From contig NZ_RHJS01000002.1 in NCBI RefSeq assembly GCF_003885045.1, positions 3,100,001 to 3,164,000 on the forward strand: 64,000 nt of DNA. Direction: 5' to 3'. The notes beneath the pieces are model-generated. The model saw nothing but the letters and a program-made list of their open reading frames with translations. It was not told where the DNA came from and did not search any database. Below, one piece after another: positions 1 through 8,466 of the stretch (position 1 is the stretch's first letter; every line of letters begins with the position of its first letter). The position numbers and the translations under genes are program-made. This stretch comes from Schaedlerella arabinosiphila. Lineage in GTDB: Bacteria > Bacillota > Clostridia > Lachnospirales > Lachnospiraceae.

Positions 1-734
1 ACTGGTTTGATTCGACCATTGCCACCTGCTGCGCGCTTTTCGGATGCCTGCTTCTGCTGATGTTCCTGTATCTGAAAAACAGCAGCTATTTGAAACACCA
101 GAGAGAGACGGCGCAGCAGAAAGTGCGGGAGTTGGAAGCCATACACGCATATTATGAGCAAAAACTCAAAGATGAAGAACGGGTCAGGGCAATTTACCAT
201 GATTTTAAAAACCACCTTTTGATTCTTCAGGGCGAAAAAAAGGGCAGCGAACCTTTGCAGGAGATGACGGAGTATCTGCAAAAGCAGATTTCAGATTTCG
301 AGAATTATCAGCGTACAGGCAATCCGTTTCTCGACACCATCATAAGTGACAAAGCAAAAAAAGCAAACGAACAGGGGATTGATTTCAGCGCGGTGATTCA
401 GTTTGAAAGCGGAAGCTTTCTCGCGCCCTTAGATATCAGTACCATTTTCGGAAATGCCATCGATAATGCGTTGGAAGCCAGCATGACACTGCCCCAGGAC
501 CAGCGCCTGATTACCATCAAAGCCGGCCGTATTCATGATATGCTGGTCATTGTTTTTAAAAATCATGTGCTTCCGGAAAAAAATCAGGGAACAGATACCG
601 GAAAAAAAGATTTGTTCCTGCATGGATTTGGTTTGAAAAATATCCGGCAGGCAGTTGAAGCCTATGACGGGCAAATGACTGTTTCGCAGGATCAGAGCGC
701 ATTTATCCTGAAAATCGTGATTCCCATTCCATAA
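1..734 (+). CDS. Sensor histidine kinase, AgrC/GHKL type (5' end outside window)
   Basis: The reading frame is open from base 3 and has no stop before the window edge, so only the C-terminal part is present. It begins in a hydrophobic segment ending LLLLMFLYLK, which is probably the last membrane helix. A dimerisation helix follows with the H-box motif HDFKNHL typical of AgrC/ComD-class peptide sensor kinases. The ATPase domain shows the N-box GNAIDNALEAS and the G-box HGFGLKNIRQ. Such kinases phosphorylate a LytTR-type regulator, which would lie upstream outside the window. The downstream FtsX-type permease may be its target, though a hairpin and a separate promoter lie between them. Confidence 0.9.
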   Translation, partial: WFDSTIATCCALFGCLLLLMFLYLKNSSYLKHQRETAQQKVRELEAIHAYYEQKLKDEERVRAIYHDFKNHLLILQGEKKGSEPLQEMTEYLQKQISDFENYQRTGNPFLDTIISDKAKKANEQGIDFSAVIQFESGSFLAPLDISTIFGNAIDNALEASMTLPQDQRLITIKAGRIHDMLVIVFKNHVLPEKNQGTDTGKKDLFLHGFGLKNIRQAVEAYDGQMTVSQDQSAFILKIVIPIP

Positions 735-764
735 ACAGAGGGAACGATACGCCGGGGAAATTTG

Positions 765-805
765 AGCGTACCGCAGTAAAGCAAAGGCTTTTCCTGCGGT
801 ACGCT
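765..805 (+). terminator. Hairpin, probable terminator of the kinase gene
   Basis: A perfect 12-bp inverted repeat (AGCGTACCGCAG, 765-776, pairing with 794-805) starts 30 bases after the kinase stop. It is followed by GCGTTTTATCCCG rather than a clean U-run, so termination may be partial. Confidence 0.55.
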
Positions 806-867
806 GCGTTTTATCCCGCCGTTTTTCATTGATTACGCAGCGTGAATGATTGAATAGGCAATCTCTG

Positions 868-897
868 TTGAAGGGGCGCCCTCCCTTTATGTATACT
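868..897 (+). promoter_or_regulatory. Candidate sigma-A promoter for the FtsX-type permease
   Basis: TTGAAG (868-873) and TATACT (892-897) are separated by 18 bp and lie 40 bases before the permease ATG at 937. The site follows the hairpin at 765-805, which suggests that the permease can be transcribed separately from the kinase. Confidence 0.5.
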
Positions 898-936
898 TTC
901 GTCAAGTAAACAATACATGGAGAGCGGGGTTGCAAA

Positions 937-3522
937 ATGAGTCAAATAAAAACAAAACATTTATGGGGATCTGGACCGATTCCAGTCCTGGCAAAACGGT
1001 TGTCCGCGCATCATAAAGGCCGGAATTTTGTGTCTGTGCTTGCAATAGTACTGACCACACTGATGTTTACCGCCCTGTTTGTGCTGTCCCGGAGTATGAG
1101 CCGGAATCTGGAGGAAATGGCGTTTCGACGGACCGGATATGATTCCCAGGTTTCCTTCAAATCTGTTACGGACAAACAGATGGATTTGCTGAAAAGCCAT
1201 CCGAATACAAAGGACGCGGGGGAAAGCATTCTTTTGGGTATAGCGGAAAACCCGGCGCTGGCGGGACGGCAGACCGAAATCCGCTGGGCCGACGACAGCT
1301 ATGCAGAGCATTCTTTCGCAAAGCCCAGCGCAGGTACGATGCCTAAGGCCGCTGACGAGATCGCACTGGACACCTTCATCTTAGACCGTCTGGGGATTCC
1401 CCACGAAACCGGGCAGACCGTCACCCTGGAATGGCGGAAAGATCTGACGGATGACAAGGTCGTTTCCTCCAGCTTCAGATTATGCGGATACTGGGAAGGA
1501 AACCAATCCCTCTATGCAAGTATGGCATGGGTCAGCAAAGCATTTGCCGATGAAATGATTTCCGGCGCAGAACTCCCTGCATCCGGCCAGCTTTTTGGAA
1601 TGCATATGGCGCAGCTCAACTTGTATCGCGAAAACAATATTGAAGAAGACGTAAAAACGATTCTTTCCGATACAGGGCTGCAGGATTTAAAATACAATGT
1701 GAATCTTGCGTATTCACCTGAAATGAAAGCGACGGCCCTGCAGGAAAATGTTCCGATGTATTTCGGTATGGCCCTGATTTTTCTCGCGGGATATCTGATT
1801 ATATATAATATCTTTCAAATATCTGTCGCATCAGACATCCGTTTCTACGGGAAATTGAAAACCCTGGGAACCGATAAAAAGCAGTTGAAAGCGCTCATTT
1901 ACAGCCAGGCAAACCGGCTGTGCCTGATCGGAATCCCTATTGGACTGACGCTGGGGTATCTGCTGGGAATGGTTTTGGTCCCTGTTCTGATCGGGAGTGA
2001 AAACCATCCGGCAGCGGTGTCCGCTGATCCGGTTATCTTTATCGGTTCCGCGGTATTTGCATGGATCACCGTTTTTCTCTCATGTCTGCGTCCGGCACGC
2101 CTTGCGGGAAAAATTTCACCGATGGAGGCTTTAAGGTACAATGATTCGGGCAGCGCGATGAGGAAAAAAGAAAAGATGCGCAGAAAAGGAGCTTCTTTGT
2201 ATCGTATGGCATGGGCGAATCTGGGGCGCAATAAAAAGAGGACCGTCACGGTCATCTGCTCTCTGACGCTGGGGCTCGTCCTGTTAAGCTGTTTCTACGT
2301 GAAAAACACATCCTTTGATATGGAAAAATACCTGTCGGAATTGACAATTTCAGACTTTGAGCTTTCGGACGCCTCAGACGAAGATTATATCCGGGGCTAC
2401 AACCCGAAGGGAGATACTTTAAGCGAGAACTTCGTTTCAAAAATGGAATCGCTGGAAGGAATCGAAAAAACAGGCCGCTTGTACACCCACCAGCTCACCT
2501 GGAAAATGGATGAAGGGACGGCAGAAAATCTCCGCCGATTTACTCAGTCGGATGTATTTCAAATCGCCGAACGCTATACGCCGGATGTTGCCCAGGCGAT
2601 GAAGGAAGCCGTCAAAAGCCGGAAAACAGACGTGGTGATGTACGGCATCAGCGGGATTCCCCTGGAAACGATTGTCCAGGATGGGTTTATTTATGCGGGA
2701 ACTTACCATGCAGAAGCATTTGAGACCGGCAGGTATGTCCTTGCAGTCTGCCCTGCAGCAGAACGGGAAATCTTTGAAGACGGGACTCCTTTTCCTACGG
2801 CATCCGTCGGAGACACAATTACAATAGAAGGGAAAGCCTATACGGTCATGGCGGTCGTCTATCCCATCGAACCCATTGAGGAAGGCGCATTAGAAACAGG
2901 GGCAGGTACAGGCTTTGAACTGGGATTTATTCTGCCCGAGGACACGTTCCGGGAACTGTGGCCGGACAATACGCTGCGGAAGTTATTTATAGACGCTGCC
3001 GATGAACAGATCGCTTCTGTCCAGAACGTGCTGGATGAATCTGCCGCTGATCCAAACCGCCCCCTGCCCTTTATCTCCAGGCAGACCATTGCAGAGCAGT
3101 TTGAGAAAGAAACGCGTTCCTCAGCAGTCATGGGGAACGCTGTCACAGCGGTAACCGGGCTGGTCGGCATCCTCAATTTTATAAACAGCATGGTTACGGC
3201 CATCGTAAGCCGCAAAAAAGAATTTGCCATGATGCAGAGCATCGGAATGACCCGGCGGCAGCTCCGCATGATGTTGATTTTTGAAGGACTCCATTATGTC
3301 GGATTGACGCTGGCCCTCTCTTATATCATCAGTGCCGCCGCGTTGGAAGCCGTTGTGAAACCCATGATCGAAGGAGGGTATACGACGTTTCGTTTCACAT
3401 TGACGCCCCTTGCAGCCTGTACGCCGGTTCTGCTTATATTCGCAGTGCTGATCCCGTATGTATGTTTTCGAAATATAGAGCGCAAAAGCATTGTGGAACG
3501 GCTGCATGAGGCAGAGTTATAA
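937..3522 (+). CDS. ABC transporter permease, FtsX/MacB type
   Basis: An 861-residue protein with a short cytoplasmic N-terminus, a first membrane helix near residues 30-50, and two FtsX-like membrane blocks (about 275-390 and 735-855). Each block follows a large extracytoplasmic region. This architecture is that of permeases that export or sense antimicrobial peptides or lipoproteins. Such permeases need an ATPase subunit, normally encoded just upstream, but here the upstream gene is a histidine kinase and no ATPase gene is adjacent. GGAG at 919-922 and the purine-rich stretch before 937 support this ATG. A peptide-resistance or export role together with the kinase is inference. Confidence 0.88.
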   Translation: MSQIKTKHLWGSGPIPVLAKRLSAHHKGRNFVSVLAIVLTTLMFTALFVLSRSMSRNLEEMAFRRTGYDSQVSFKSVTDKQMDLLKSHPNTKDAGESILLGIAENPALAGRQTEIRWADDSYAEHSFAKPSAGTMPKAADEIALDTFILDRLGIPHETGQTVTLEWRKDLTDDKVVSSSFRLCGYWEGNQSLYASMAWVSKAFADEMISGAELPASGQLFGMHMAQLNLYRENNIEEDVKTILSDTGLQDLKYNVNLAYSPEMKATALQENVPMYFGMALIFLAGYLIIYNIFQISVASDIRFYGKLKTLGTDKKQLKALIYSQANRLCLIGIPIGLTLGYLLGMVLVPVLIGSENHPAAVSADPVIFIGSAVFAWITVFLSCLRPARLAGKISPMEALRYNDSGSAMRKKEKMRRKGASLYRMAWANLGRNKKRTVTVICSLTLGLVLLSCFYVKNTSFDMEKYLSELTISDFELSDASDEDYIRGYNPKGDTLSENFVSKMESLEGIEKTGRLYTHQLTWKMDEGTAENLRRFTQSDVFQIAERYTPDVAQAMKEAVKSRKTDVVMYGISGIPLETIVQDGFIYAGTYHAEAFETGRYVLAVCPAAEREIFEDGTPFPTASVGDTITIEGKAYTVMAVVYPIEPIEEGALETGAGTGFELGFILPEDTFRELWPDNTLRKLFIDAADEQIASVQNVLDESAADPNRPLPFISRQTIAEQFEKETRSSAVMGNAVTAVTGLVGILNFINSMVTAIVSRKKEFAMMQSIGMTRRQLRMMLIFEGLHYVGLTLALSYIISAAALEAVVKPMIEGGYTTFRFTLTPLAACTPVLLIFAVLIPYVCFRNIERKSIVERLHEAEL

Positions 3523-3585
3523 AAAGAAACCAGGGGCACGCCTCCTCTGTACGGGCAGACAAATGCCGCCCCCTCTGCCCTGCCC

Positions 3586-4458
3586 CTACACTTCGTTCCA
3601 CACCGCAAACCCAATGATCAGTATCCCGCCTATGACCTGCAGTCCTGTGATCCCCTCCCCCAGCACCAAGACGGAGATCACGACCGCCACCGCGGGGTCG
3701 ATGTAGCTCAGGATGGCGGCCTCCTGCCCCCGCAGCTCTTTCAGGGCGGAAAAGTACAGGCAGTAGGTCACCCCTGTATGGAACAAGCCCACGATCAGCA
3801 GGCTGCCCCACCCCGCGCCGGAAAGCTCTGCCAGATGGAAGCCGCCGGTGCAGGCCACATAGGGAATGAGCACGGCAATGGCCGCCAGAAACTGCAGAAA
3901 TGTACGCTGGATTCCGGAAACGCCCTTGATCAGCTTATTCAGCAGAATGACCGCTGCGTAAAATACCGCCGCCCCCAATCCCAGCAGGATACCGACCAGG
4001 TCTTTTCCCCCGCCGGTCAAGTTACGGATGCCGATGATCAGCACCACCCCTGCCGTTGACATGACGAAGCACAAGACCTGTTTTTTTGTCAGATTTTCAT
4101 GAAAAAATACCGGGCAGAGCATGGTCACGATGACCGGAGCCGCGTAGTAGCTCAGTGTTGCCGCGGAGACGGTTGTGTATCTGTAGGCTTCAAACAGCAG
4201 AATCCAGTTCAGCCCCATCGCCGCGCCTGAAAGCAGCAGGACGGCCAGTTCTTTTTTCAGCAGTGAAACCTGGATCCTTGTTTTGCCGGCCAGAAAATAT
4301 ACAAGGATCAGAAGCGCCGCCAGAACCGCCCGGTACAGCGCCAGCTCCCCGGAGGGCAGCGGGATTCCCCGTACAAATACGGCAAGCGTACCGAATACGG
4401 TCATGGAAACGACCAGCTCCATGCGGGCTTTTCCTGTTTTGTTTTCTGTTTCTTTCAT
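3586..4458 (-). CDS. EamA/DMT-family transporter
   Basis: A 290-residue, almost wholly hydrophobic protein with about ten predicted membrane helices arranged as two EamA repeats (roughly 10-140 and 150-285). The second repeat contains the family-typical L-x-A-x-F-Y-A start and SYIDPAVAVVISVLVLGE near the end. DMT proteins export small metabolites such as amino acids or take up sugars; the substrate cannot be read from the sequence. The ATG is preceded by GGGAGG about 9 bases upstream on the minus strand. It converges with the FtsX-type gene across only 63 bases. Confidence 0.9.
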   Translation of the reverse strand: MKETENKTGKARMELVVSMTVFGTLAVFVRGIPLPSGELALYRAVLAALLILVYFLAGKTRIQVSLLKKELAVLLLSGAAMGLNWILLFEAYRYTTVSAATLSYYAAPVIVTMLCPVFFHENLTKKQVLCFVMSTAGVVLIIGIRNLTGGGKDLVGILLGLGAAVFYAAVILLNKLIKGVSGIQRTFLQFLAAIAVLIPYVACTGGFHLAELSGAGWGSLLIVGLFHTGVTYCLYFSALKELRGQEAAILSYIDPAVAVVISVLVLGEGITGLQVIGGILIIGFAVWNEV

Positions 4459-4494
4459 CCTTTGTGTCCTCCCGGCTACTTTTTTCTTCTTTCT

Positions 4495-4522
4495 ATTTTA
4501 ACTGTAACAGGGCTGAAAACAA
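4495..4522 (-). promoter_or_regulatory. Candidate promoter of the EamA gene
   Basis: On the minus strand TTGTTT (4522-4517) and TAAAAT (4500-4495) are spaced by 16 bp and lie about 37 bases before the start codon at 4458. Confidence 0.5.
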
Positions 4523-4551
4523 GTACTTTTTTGATTTTTTGTTACTATTTA

Positions 4552-4568
4552 CAGCCATATAAAAATCA
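4552..4568 (+). repeat. 17-bp dispersed repeat (copy 1)
   Basis: CAGCCATATAAAAATCA here is identical to 8206-8222 and is the inverse of 8265-8281. The flanks are also alike: GTTACTATTTA before it here against GTTATGATTCA at copy 2, and GCGCAGCATCGGCAGA after it against GCGCTGCATCGGCAGA near 8321. This looks like a shortened copy of the same intergenic element. Confidence 0.75.
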
Positions 4569-4712
4569 AGATGCGCAGCATCGGCAGAAGGACATGTTTT
4601 GGCTGCACAGGTCATTTATTTCCCAAACCCTGACAAAAGATGTCAGGATATGTGTGTTAGATTAAGACGGCAAGATACAGTCAGACACATTCGAAAGAAA
4701 GAGGGAAGAAAC

Positions 4713-4985
4713 ATGAATGAAATGAACCAGAAATTTTGTCAGTGCTGCGGGATGCCGATGGGAGAAACGGATGAACTGTACGGAACAAATGCCGACGGCA
4801 GCAAACATGCGGACTACTGCAGGTATTGTTTTGAAAACGGCAGTTTTACTTTCCATGGTACGATGGAAGAAATGATTGAGCTGTGCGTCCCGAATATGGC
4901 GGCTGCCGATCCCAATATGACCGAGGAAGATGCAAGAAAAAGCATGCTTGCCTGGTTTCCCACATTGAAACGCTGGAAAAAGTGA
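4713..4985 (+). CDS. Small putative zinc-ribbon protein
   Basis: A 90-residue protein. The N-terminal part has paired cysteines, CQCCGMPM near residue 9 and YCRYCFENG near residue 36, which form a four-Cys zinc-ribbon typical of the 'putative zinc ribbon' family (PF12674-like). The helical C-terminal half carries the family signature PNMTEEDARKSM. Family members are conserved stand-alone proteins without assigned function. The ATG at 4713 has GAGGGAAG 4-11 bases upstream; a longer in-frame extension exists but lacks a ribosome site. A 7-bp inverted repeat CCTGACA/TGTCAGG at 4629-4647 lies in its upstream region and could be an operator. Confidence 0.85.
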   Translation: MNEMNQKFCQCCGMPMGETDELYGTNADGSKHADYCRYCFENGSFTFHGTMEEMIELCVPNMAAADPNMTEEDARKSMLAWFPTLKRWKK

Positions 4986-5092
4986 CCGCTTATGGCTCTT
5001 CCATTTTAGGAAAAAAGGATTTATAATGTAGAAACGGCAAATGTATATTTGGCGGCGCCCTGTAATTTTTACTGAAAGAGGATTTTTAAAAC

Positions 5093-5998
5093 ATGCTGAA
5101 AATCATCATTTCCCCTGCGAAAAAAATGCGTATATTTGAGGATTACTCCTGCCGGCTTTCGGCCCCTGTTTTTCAGGAAAAGGCCGGGCAGCTCCATACC
5201 GCATTGCGGAACCTCTCTTTTGAGGAATTAAAAAAGCTCTGGAAATGCAGCGAAAAGCTGGCTGTCCAAAACTACGAGCGGCTTCATGCCTGGGTGCCGG
5301 GCAGACACCTGACCCCCGCGCTTCTGGCTTATGAGGGCATCCAGTATCAGTATATGGCGCCCCATATTTTTTCTGAATCCCAGTGGACATATGCTGAAGA
5401 ACATCTGCGGATTCTGTCCGGTTTTTACGGGATTCTGCGGCCCACCGACGGGGTAATCCCCTACCGTCTGGAAATGCAGGCCAAACTAACCCCTGTGAGG
5501 GAAGCCCTCGGCTCTGTCAATTCCCTGTATGAATACTGGGGGGATTCCATTTACCGGCATCTGGCCGCCGAGACACCTGCAGATATAGATGCCCTGCAGA
5601 GCGCGGGCCCGGCCGCAAAGACGCCCGCAGACACGGATTCCCTGCTGAGCGCGGGCCCGGCCGCAAAGACGCCTGCAGATGCGGACGCCCTGCAGATTGT
5701 CAACCTGGCCTCCGACGAATACAGCAAGAGCGTCCTTCCTTTTATCGCGCCTTCCGTGACATGGGTTTCCTGCATTTTCGGAGAATTGGCGGACGGGCGG
5801 GTGAAGGTAAAGGGCACGCTTGCTAAGATGGCCCGTGGGGAGATGGTTCGCTGGATGGCGGAAAACCAGATCCAGGATGTGCGCGGGCTGCGGGATTTCC
5901 GGCAATTAAACTATCGGTTCCATGAGGAGCTCTCTTCAGATCGGGCGTATGTCTTTTTAAAAAGCCCGGAAGGAGGACACCGGGGAGTCTTCCGATAA
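5093..5998 (+). CDS. yaaA: YaaA-family peroxide stress protein with a repeat insertion
   Basis: The protein begins with the family signature MLKIIISPAKKM and ends with FLKSPEGG, the pattern of YaaA/UPF0246 proteins, which in E. coli limit intracellular iron during hydrogen peroxide stress. Conserved NLASDEYSK lies near residues 203-211. The length, 301 residues, exceeds the usual 245-260. The excess is an Ala/Pro-rich stretch of about 41 residues (161-201) made of a 48-base direct repeat, placed just before the NLAS motif. The ribosome site GAAAGAGGA at 5074-5082 fits the ATG. The last 42 bases overlap the convergent XRE gene. Confidence 0.92.
   Translation: MLKIIISPAKKMRIFEDYSCRLSAPVFQEKAGQLHTALRNLSFEELKKLWKCSEKLAVQNYERLHAWVPGRHLTPALLAYEGIQYQYMAPHIFSESQWTYAEEHLRILSGFYGILRPTDGVIPYRLEMQAKLTPVREALGSVNSLYEYWGDSIYRHLAAETPADIDALQSAGPAAKTPADTDSLLSAGPAAKTPADADALQIVNLASDEYSKSVLPFIAPSVTWVSCIFGELADGRVKVKGTLAKMARGEMVRWMAENQIQDVRGLRDFRQLNYRFHEELSSDRAYVFLKSPEGGHRGVFR
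5573..5695 (+). repeat. 48-bp in-frame tandem repeat inside yaaA
   Basis: Units at 5573-5620 and 5621-5668 and a partial third at 5669-5695 each encode TPADxDxLxSAGPAAK (the third only TPADADALQ). Unit length is a multiple of three, so gain or loss of units keeps the frame. Confidence 0.9.
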
Positions 5999-6451
5999 TT
6001 GAACCGCGGCGACGATCTGGTTCTGGAGGGACTCCACCTCTTCCACCCGGATTCGTCCGATCCGGTTCTGCACTTTTTGAAAATCTGTGTCCCCATAAAT
6101 ACCCTGCAGAAAATTCTGTACCGCCGGTGAGGCTCCCATGGATGCCTTAATCACAGCTTCCACCTCAAATTCATCCAGAATTTTCTTTAACCAGGCGGGG
6201 TCTGTGTTTATGATATCCTCAAAGTCCTGTACCTCGCTGTCTGAAATCCGCGGCTCCAGGATTTCGTTGATGGTCAGGCCGTATAACCGGGAAAGCTTCA
6301 GGAGCGTATCCAGATCCGGTATTGCCGCCCCTGTCTCCCATTTTGACACCGCCTGCCTGGATATGTGAATCGTCTGCGCCAGTTCCTCCTGGGTGAAGCC
6401 CTGCTCCCTGCGCAGCCGCTGCAGATATCGGGATATGAGATTTGTATTCAT
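5957..6451 (-). CDS. XRE-family helix-turn-helix regulator
   Basis: A 164-residue protein. Residues 7-60 are a Cro/C1-type helix-turn-helix with the signatures GFTQEELAQ and ISRQAVSKWETGAAIPDLDTL. The C-terminal hundred residues are acidic and helical without a recognised domain. The ATG at 6451 is preferred over an upstream in-frame start because AAAGGACGG lies about 10 bases before it. The gene converges with yaaA and overlaps it by 42 bases. A sequence resembling TATAGA lies about 60 bases upstream on the minus strand. The target is unknown. Confidence 0.87.
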   Translation of the reverse strand: MNTNLISRYLQRLRREQGFTQEELAQTIHISRQAVSKWETGAAIPDLDTLLKLSRLYGLTINEILEPRISDSEVQDFEDIINTDPAWLKKILDEFEVEAVIKASMGASPAVQNFLQGIYGDTDFQKVQNRIGRIRVEEVESLQNQIVAAVQLSEDSPVSSFRAF

Positions 6452-6547
6452 GGAAATATCGCCGTCCTTTCTTTTCTGTTTTCTGTAATTGATTCTATAC
6501 CATGAAACTCTGCCGGAAAAGAACCTGACGGCTGCCAAAAAGCAACT

Positions 6548-6570
6548 CCCCACAGCTTGACAGCGTGGGG
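6548..6570 (-). terminator. Terminator of the secreted repeat/LRR gene
   Basis: CCCCAC (6548-6553) pairs with GTGGGG (6565-6570). On the minus strand the stem is followed by AGTTGCTTTTT; on the plus strand by AACGTTTTTT. It starts 9 bases past the stop at 6579, in front of the XRE gene promoter. Confidence 0.75.
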
Positions 6571-6578
6571 AACGTTTT

Positions 6579-8138
6579 TTATTTTGTCACCGTTACCGCG
6601 TATCCGGCCAGCATGTCTGTATACAGTTCCAGCTCCTGTTCCGGCACAGCCACCTGAATCCCGTTTCCGCCCGAAGCCCCGAAAACCTGTTCTCCGAATG
6701 TAAGTCCCATACAGTCCCGGATATCCAGCCTGTAGATCGAGGTTCCTTCAAACGCCCGGCCTGCGATCCTTGTGACACAAGGCGGCACTGCATAGACGTC
6801 CATCCATGCGGCGGGAAATGCAAGCAGCACCGTCCCCGTACTGTCGAACAGGACGCCGCAGCCGCCGGTGCATCCGGGATTTCCGGGTTCCACGTCGATC
6901 CATTCCAGGGAGACCAGGCCGGAAAGGGCGCCCTCTTCCACCACAGCGGCCCTGGCCGGAATATATAATTCCACGATACCCGCTCCGCTCCCGGAAAATG
7001 CACCGCTTCGAATCCCCGTGCATTCTGCCGGAAGGGTCAGGCATCCGTCGGCAATTTCCGCATATTCCGGCAGAAATCCGCAGAGCATCCCCATCTCATC
7101 CAGCAGGAAACAGGAAGGTGCGTCCTGATCCTGGTTCTCTCCCGCCCCGGTATCGGCCGCCGCGTCATCGTCCCCGGTGGACAGGGAGGAATCCTGATCC
7201 GGCTGGGAAGGGTCTTTGACCTCCTCATTGTCGGCAGGTATGTCCGGGACAATCGGCTTCTCGGAACTTCCAATGTCCGAAGGCATGTCCGGGGCGATCG
7301 GATCCACGGTATTTCCGGTATCCGAGGGTGTTTCCGGCACGATTGGCTCCACAGTATTTCCGGTATCGGAGGACGCTCCCGGCACCGTCGGTTTCACGCT
7401 GCTTTCGATATCAGAAGGCGTTTCCGGCACGATTGACTCCACAGTATTTCCGATATCCGAGGGTGTTTCCGGCACGATCGGTTCCACAGTATTTCCGGTA
7501 TCCGAAGGCATTTCCGGTACCATCGGCTCCACAGTATTTCCGACATTCGGGAAGGACTCCGGCACCACCAGCTTCTCGACTGCTGCCCCTTCCCCCGACG
7601 ATGCAGCCGGATTCATCTCCATTCCGGCATCGGCAGTATCCCCAGGCGCCGCCTGACGCAGCAGTTCATTTCCCTCCCCGGCTCCGGATATCCCCGGTTC
7701 TGTCTGACAGGCACTGCCTCCGGACATGCTGAAATCCGCCGTCCTGTCTCCCGGCATCCTGTCTGTTTGCTCCTGTACCGCTTCCCAGACAGTTCCTCCG
7801 TCCGATAGCTCCGGCAGTCTCAATGACGGTTCCGGTATGGCCTCAGACAAACGCAGATTGCCCTCACCCCTATCCTGCAAAGGCAGCATCTTCAAAACCA
7901 ATGTCTCTGCATCTTTCAATATCTCATTTTGCCCCGACAGCCCTCCCCCTTTTATCTGATTCGCAAGATCACTGCTCTCCACTCTCGCGATCTCCTGCTC
8001 ATCCCGAGCCATTCCTTCCGCCCCGGTTCCCCCCTGATTCAGGAGCAATACCATTCCCAGCAGCGCGCAGAAGCCTGCGGCCCGGTTCGTGTGTTCCCCA
8101 ACTGCTTCGCCGTACCCGGCCTGTATCGTTTCTTCCAT
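6579..8138 (-). CDS. Cell-surface protein: hydrophobic N-terminus, Pro/Glu repeats, BspA-like LRR domain
   Basis: A 519-residue protein. Residues 17-36 (RAAGFCALLGMVLLLNQGG) form one hydrophobic segment, a signal peptide or membrane anchor. An acidic low-complexity region follows, then seven to eight 15-residue repeats of the type TGNTVEPIVPETPSD, a likely wall-spanning stalk. The last 170 residues resemble LRR_5/BspA repeats (CTGIRSGAFSGSG, IPARAAVVEEGALSGL, VTRIAGRAFEGT). BspA-like proteins bind host or bacterial surfaces. No LPXTG motif is present. The start at 8138 is chosen because AGGTGA lies 5-10 bases upstream, unlike the in-frame start 42 bases earlier. The function is inferred from architecture only. 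Confidence 0.78.
   Translation of the reverse strand: MEETIQAGYGEAVGEHTNRAAGFCALLGMVLLLNQGGTGAEGMARDEQEIARVESSDLANQIKGGGLSGQNEILKDAETLVLKMLPLQDRGEGNLRLSEAIPEPSLRLPELSDGGTVWEAVQEQTDRMPGDRTADFSMSGGSACQTEPGISGAGEGNELLRQAAPGDTADAGMEMNPAASSGEGAAVEKLVVPESFPNVGNTVEPMVPEMPSDTGNTVEPIVPETPSDIGNTVESIVPETPSDIESSVKPTVPGASSDTGNTVEPIVPETPSDTGNTVDPIAPDMPSDIGSSEKPIVPDIPADNEEVKDPSQPDQDSSLSTGDDDAAADTGAGENQDQDAPSCFLLDEMGMLCGFLPEYAEIADGCLTLPAECTGIRSGAFSGSGAGIVELYIPARAAVVEEGALSGLVSLEWIDVEPGNPGCTGGCGVLFDSTGTVLLAFPAAWMDVYAVPPCVTRIAGRAFEGTSIYRLDIRDCMGLTFGEQVFGASGGNGIQVAVPEQELELYTDMLAGYAVTVTK
7240..7545 (-). repeat. 45-bp tandem repeats coding for a Pro-rich stalk
   Basis: Seven to eight imperfect 45-base units encode the 15-residue motif (T/I)GNTVEPIVPETPSD. 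Units differ mainly by substitutions (for example SSVKPTVPGASSD), so the array is old enough to have diverged but stays in frame. Confidence 0.85.
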
Positions 8139-8205
8139 TTTTCGGTCACCTGTCCTTTCTGTCAAACATGAAGCCGCCACATATGTATCCCTGTGTTATG
8201 ATTCA

Positions 8206-8281
8206 CAGCCATATAAAAATCAACGGGCAAATTCGGCAAGCATAGCTTGTACGAAGCTGCTTGATGATTTTTATATGGCTG
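8206..8281. repeat. Long palindromic element (17-bp arms)
   Basis: CAGCCATATAAAAATCA (8206-8222) is perfectly inverted at 8265-8281. The loop holds a smaller stem, CAAGCA...TGCTTG. The arm is repeated at 4552-4568. On the minus strand the left arm contributes TTGATT followed 17 bp later by CATAAC, a possible promoter for the gene starting at 8138. Confidence 0.8.
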
Positions 8282-8335
8282 AAATCAGTCACTCCCCGCA
8301 TATAAGCAAAACGTAAAAATGCGCTGCATCGGCAG

Positions 8336-8356
8336 ACAGCCTTGCCGGCTGTTTTT
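8336..8356 (+). terminator. Terminator-like hairpin without an assigned gene
   Basis: ACAGCC (8336-8341) pairs with GGCTGT (8347-8352), followed by TTTT. No plus-strand protein gene precedes it, so it could end a short RNA arising from the palindromic element at 8206-8281. Confidence 0.4.
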
Positions 8357-8466
8357 GCGTATATAAGTGAACTGACTATGAACCATAACATCCTTATATT
8401 ATACAGAATAAACAAAAATGCTGCAATTCTTGGCATCATTTTTTTACATAATTTCCATTGTCAGCA

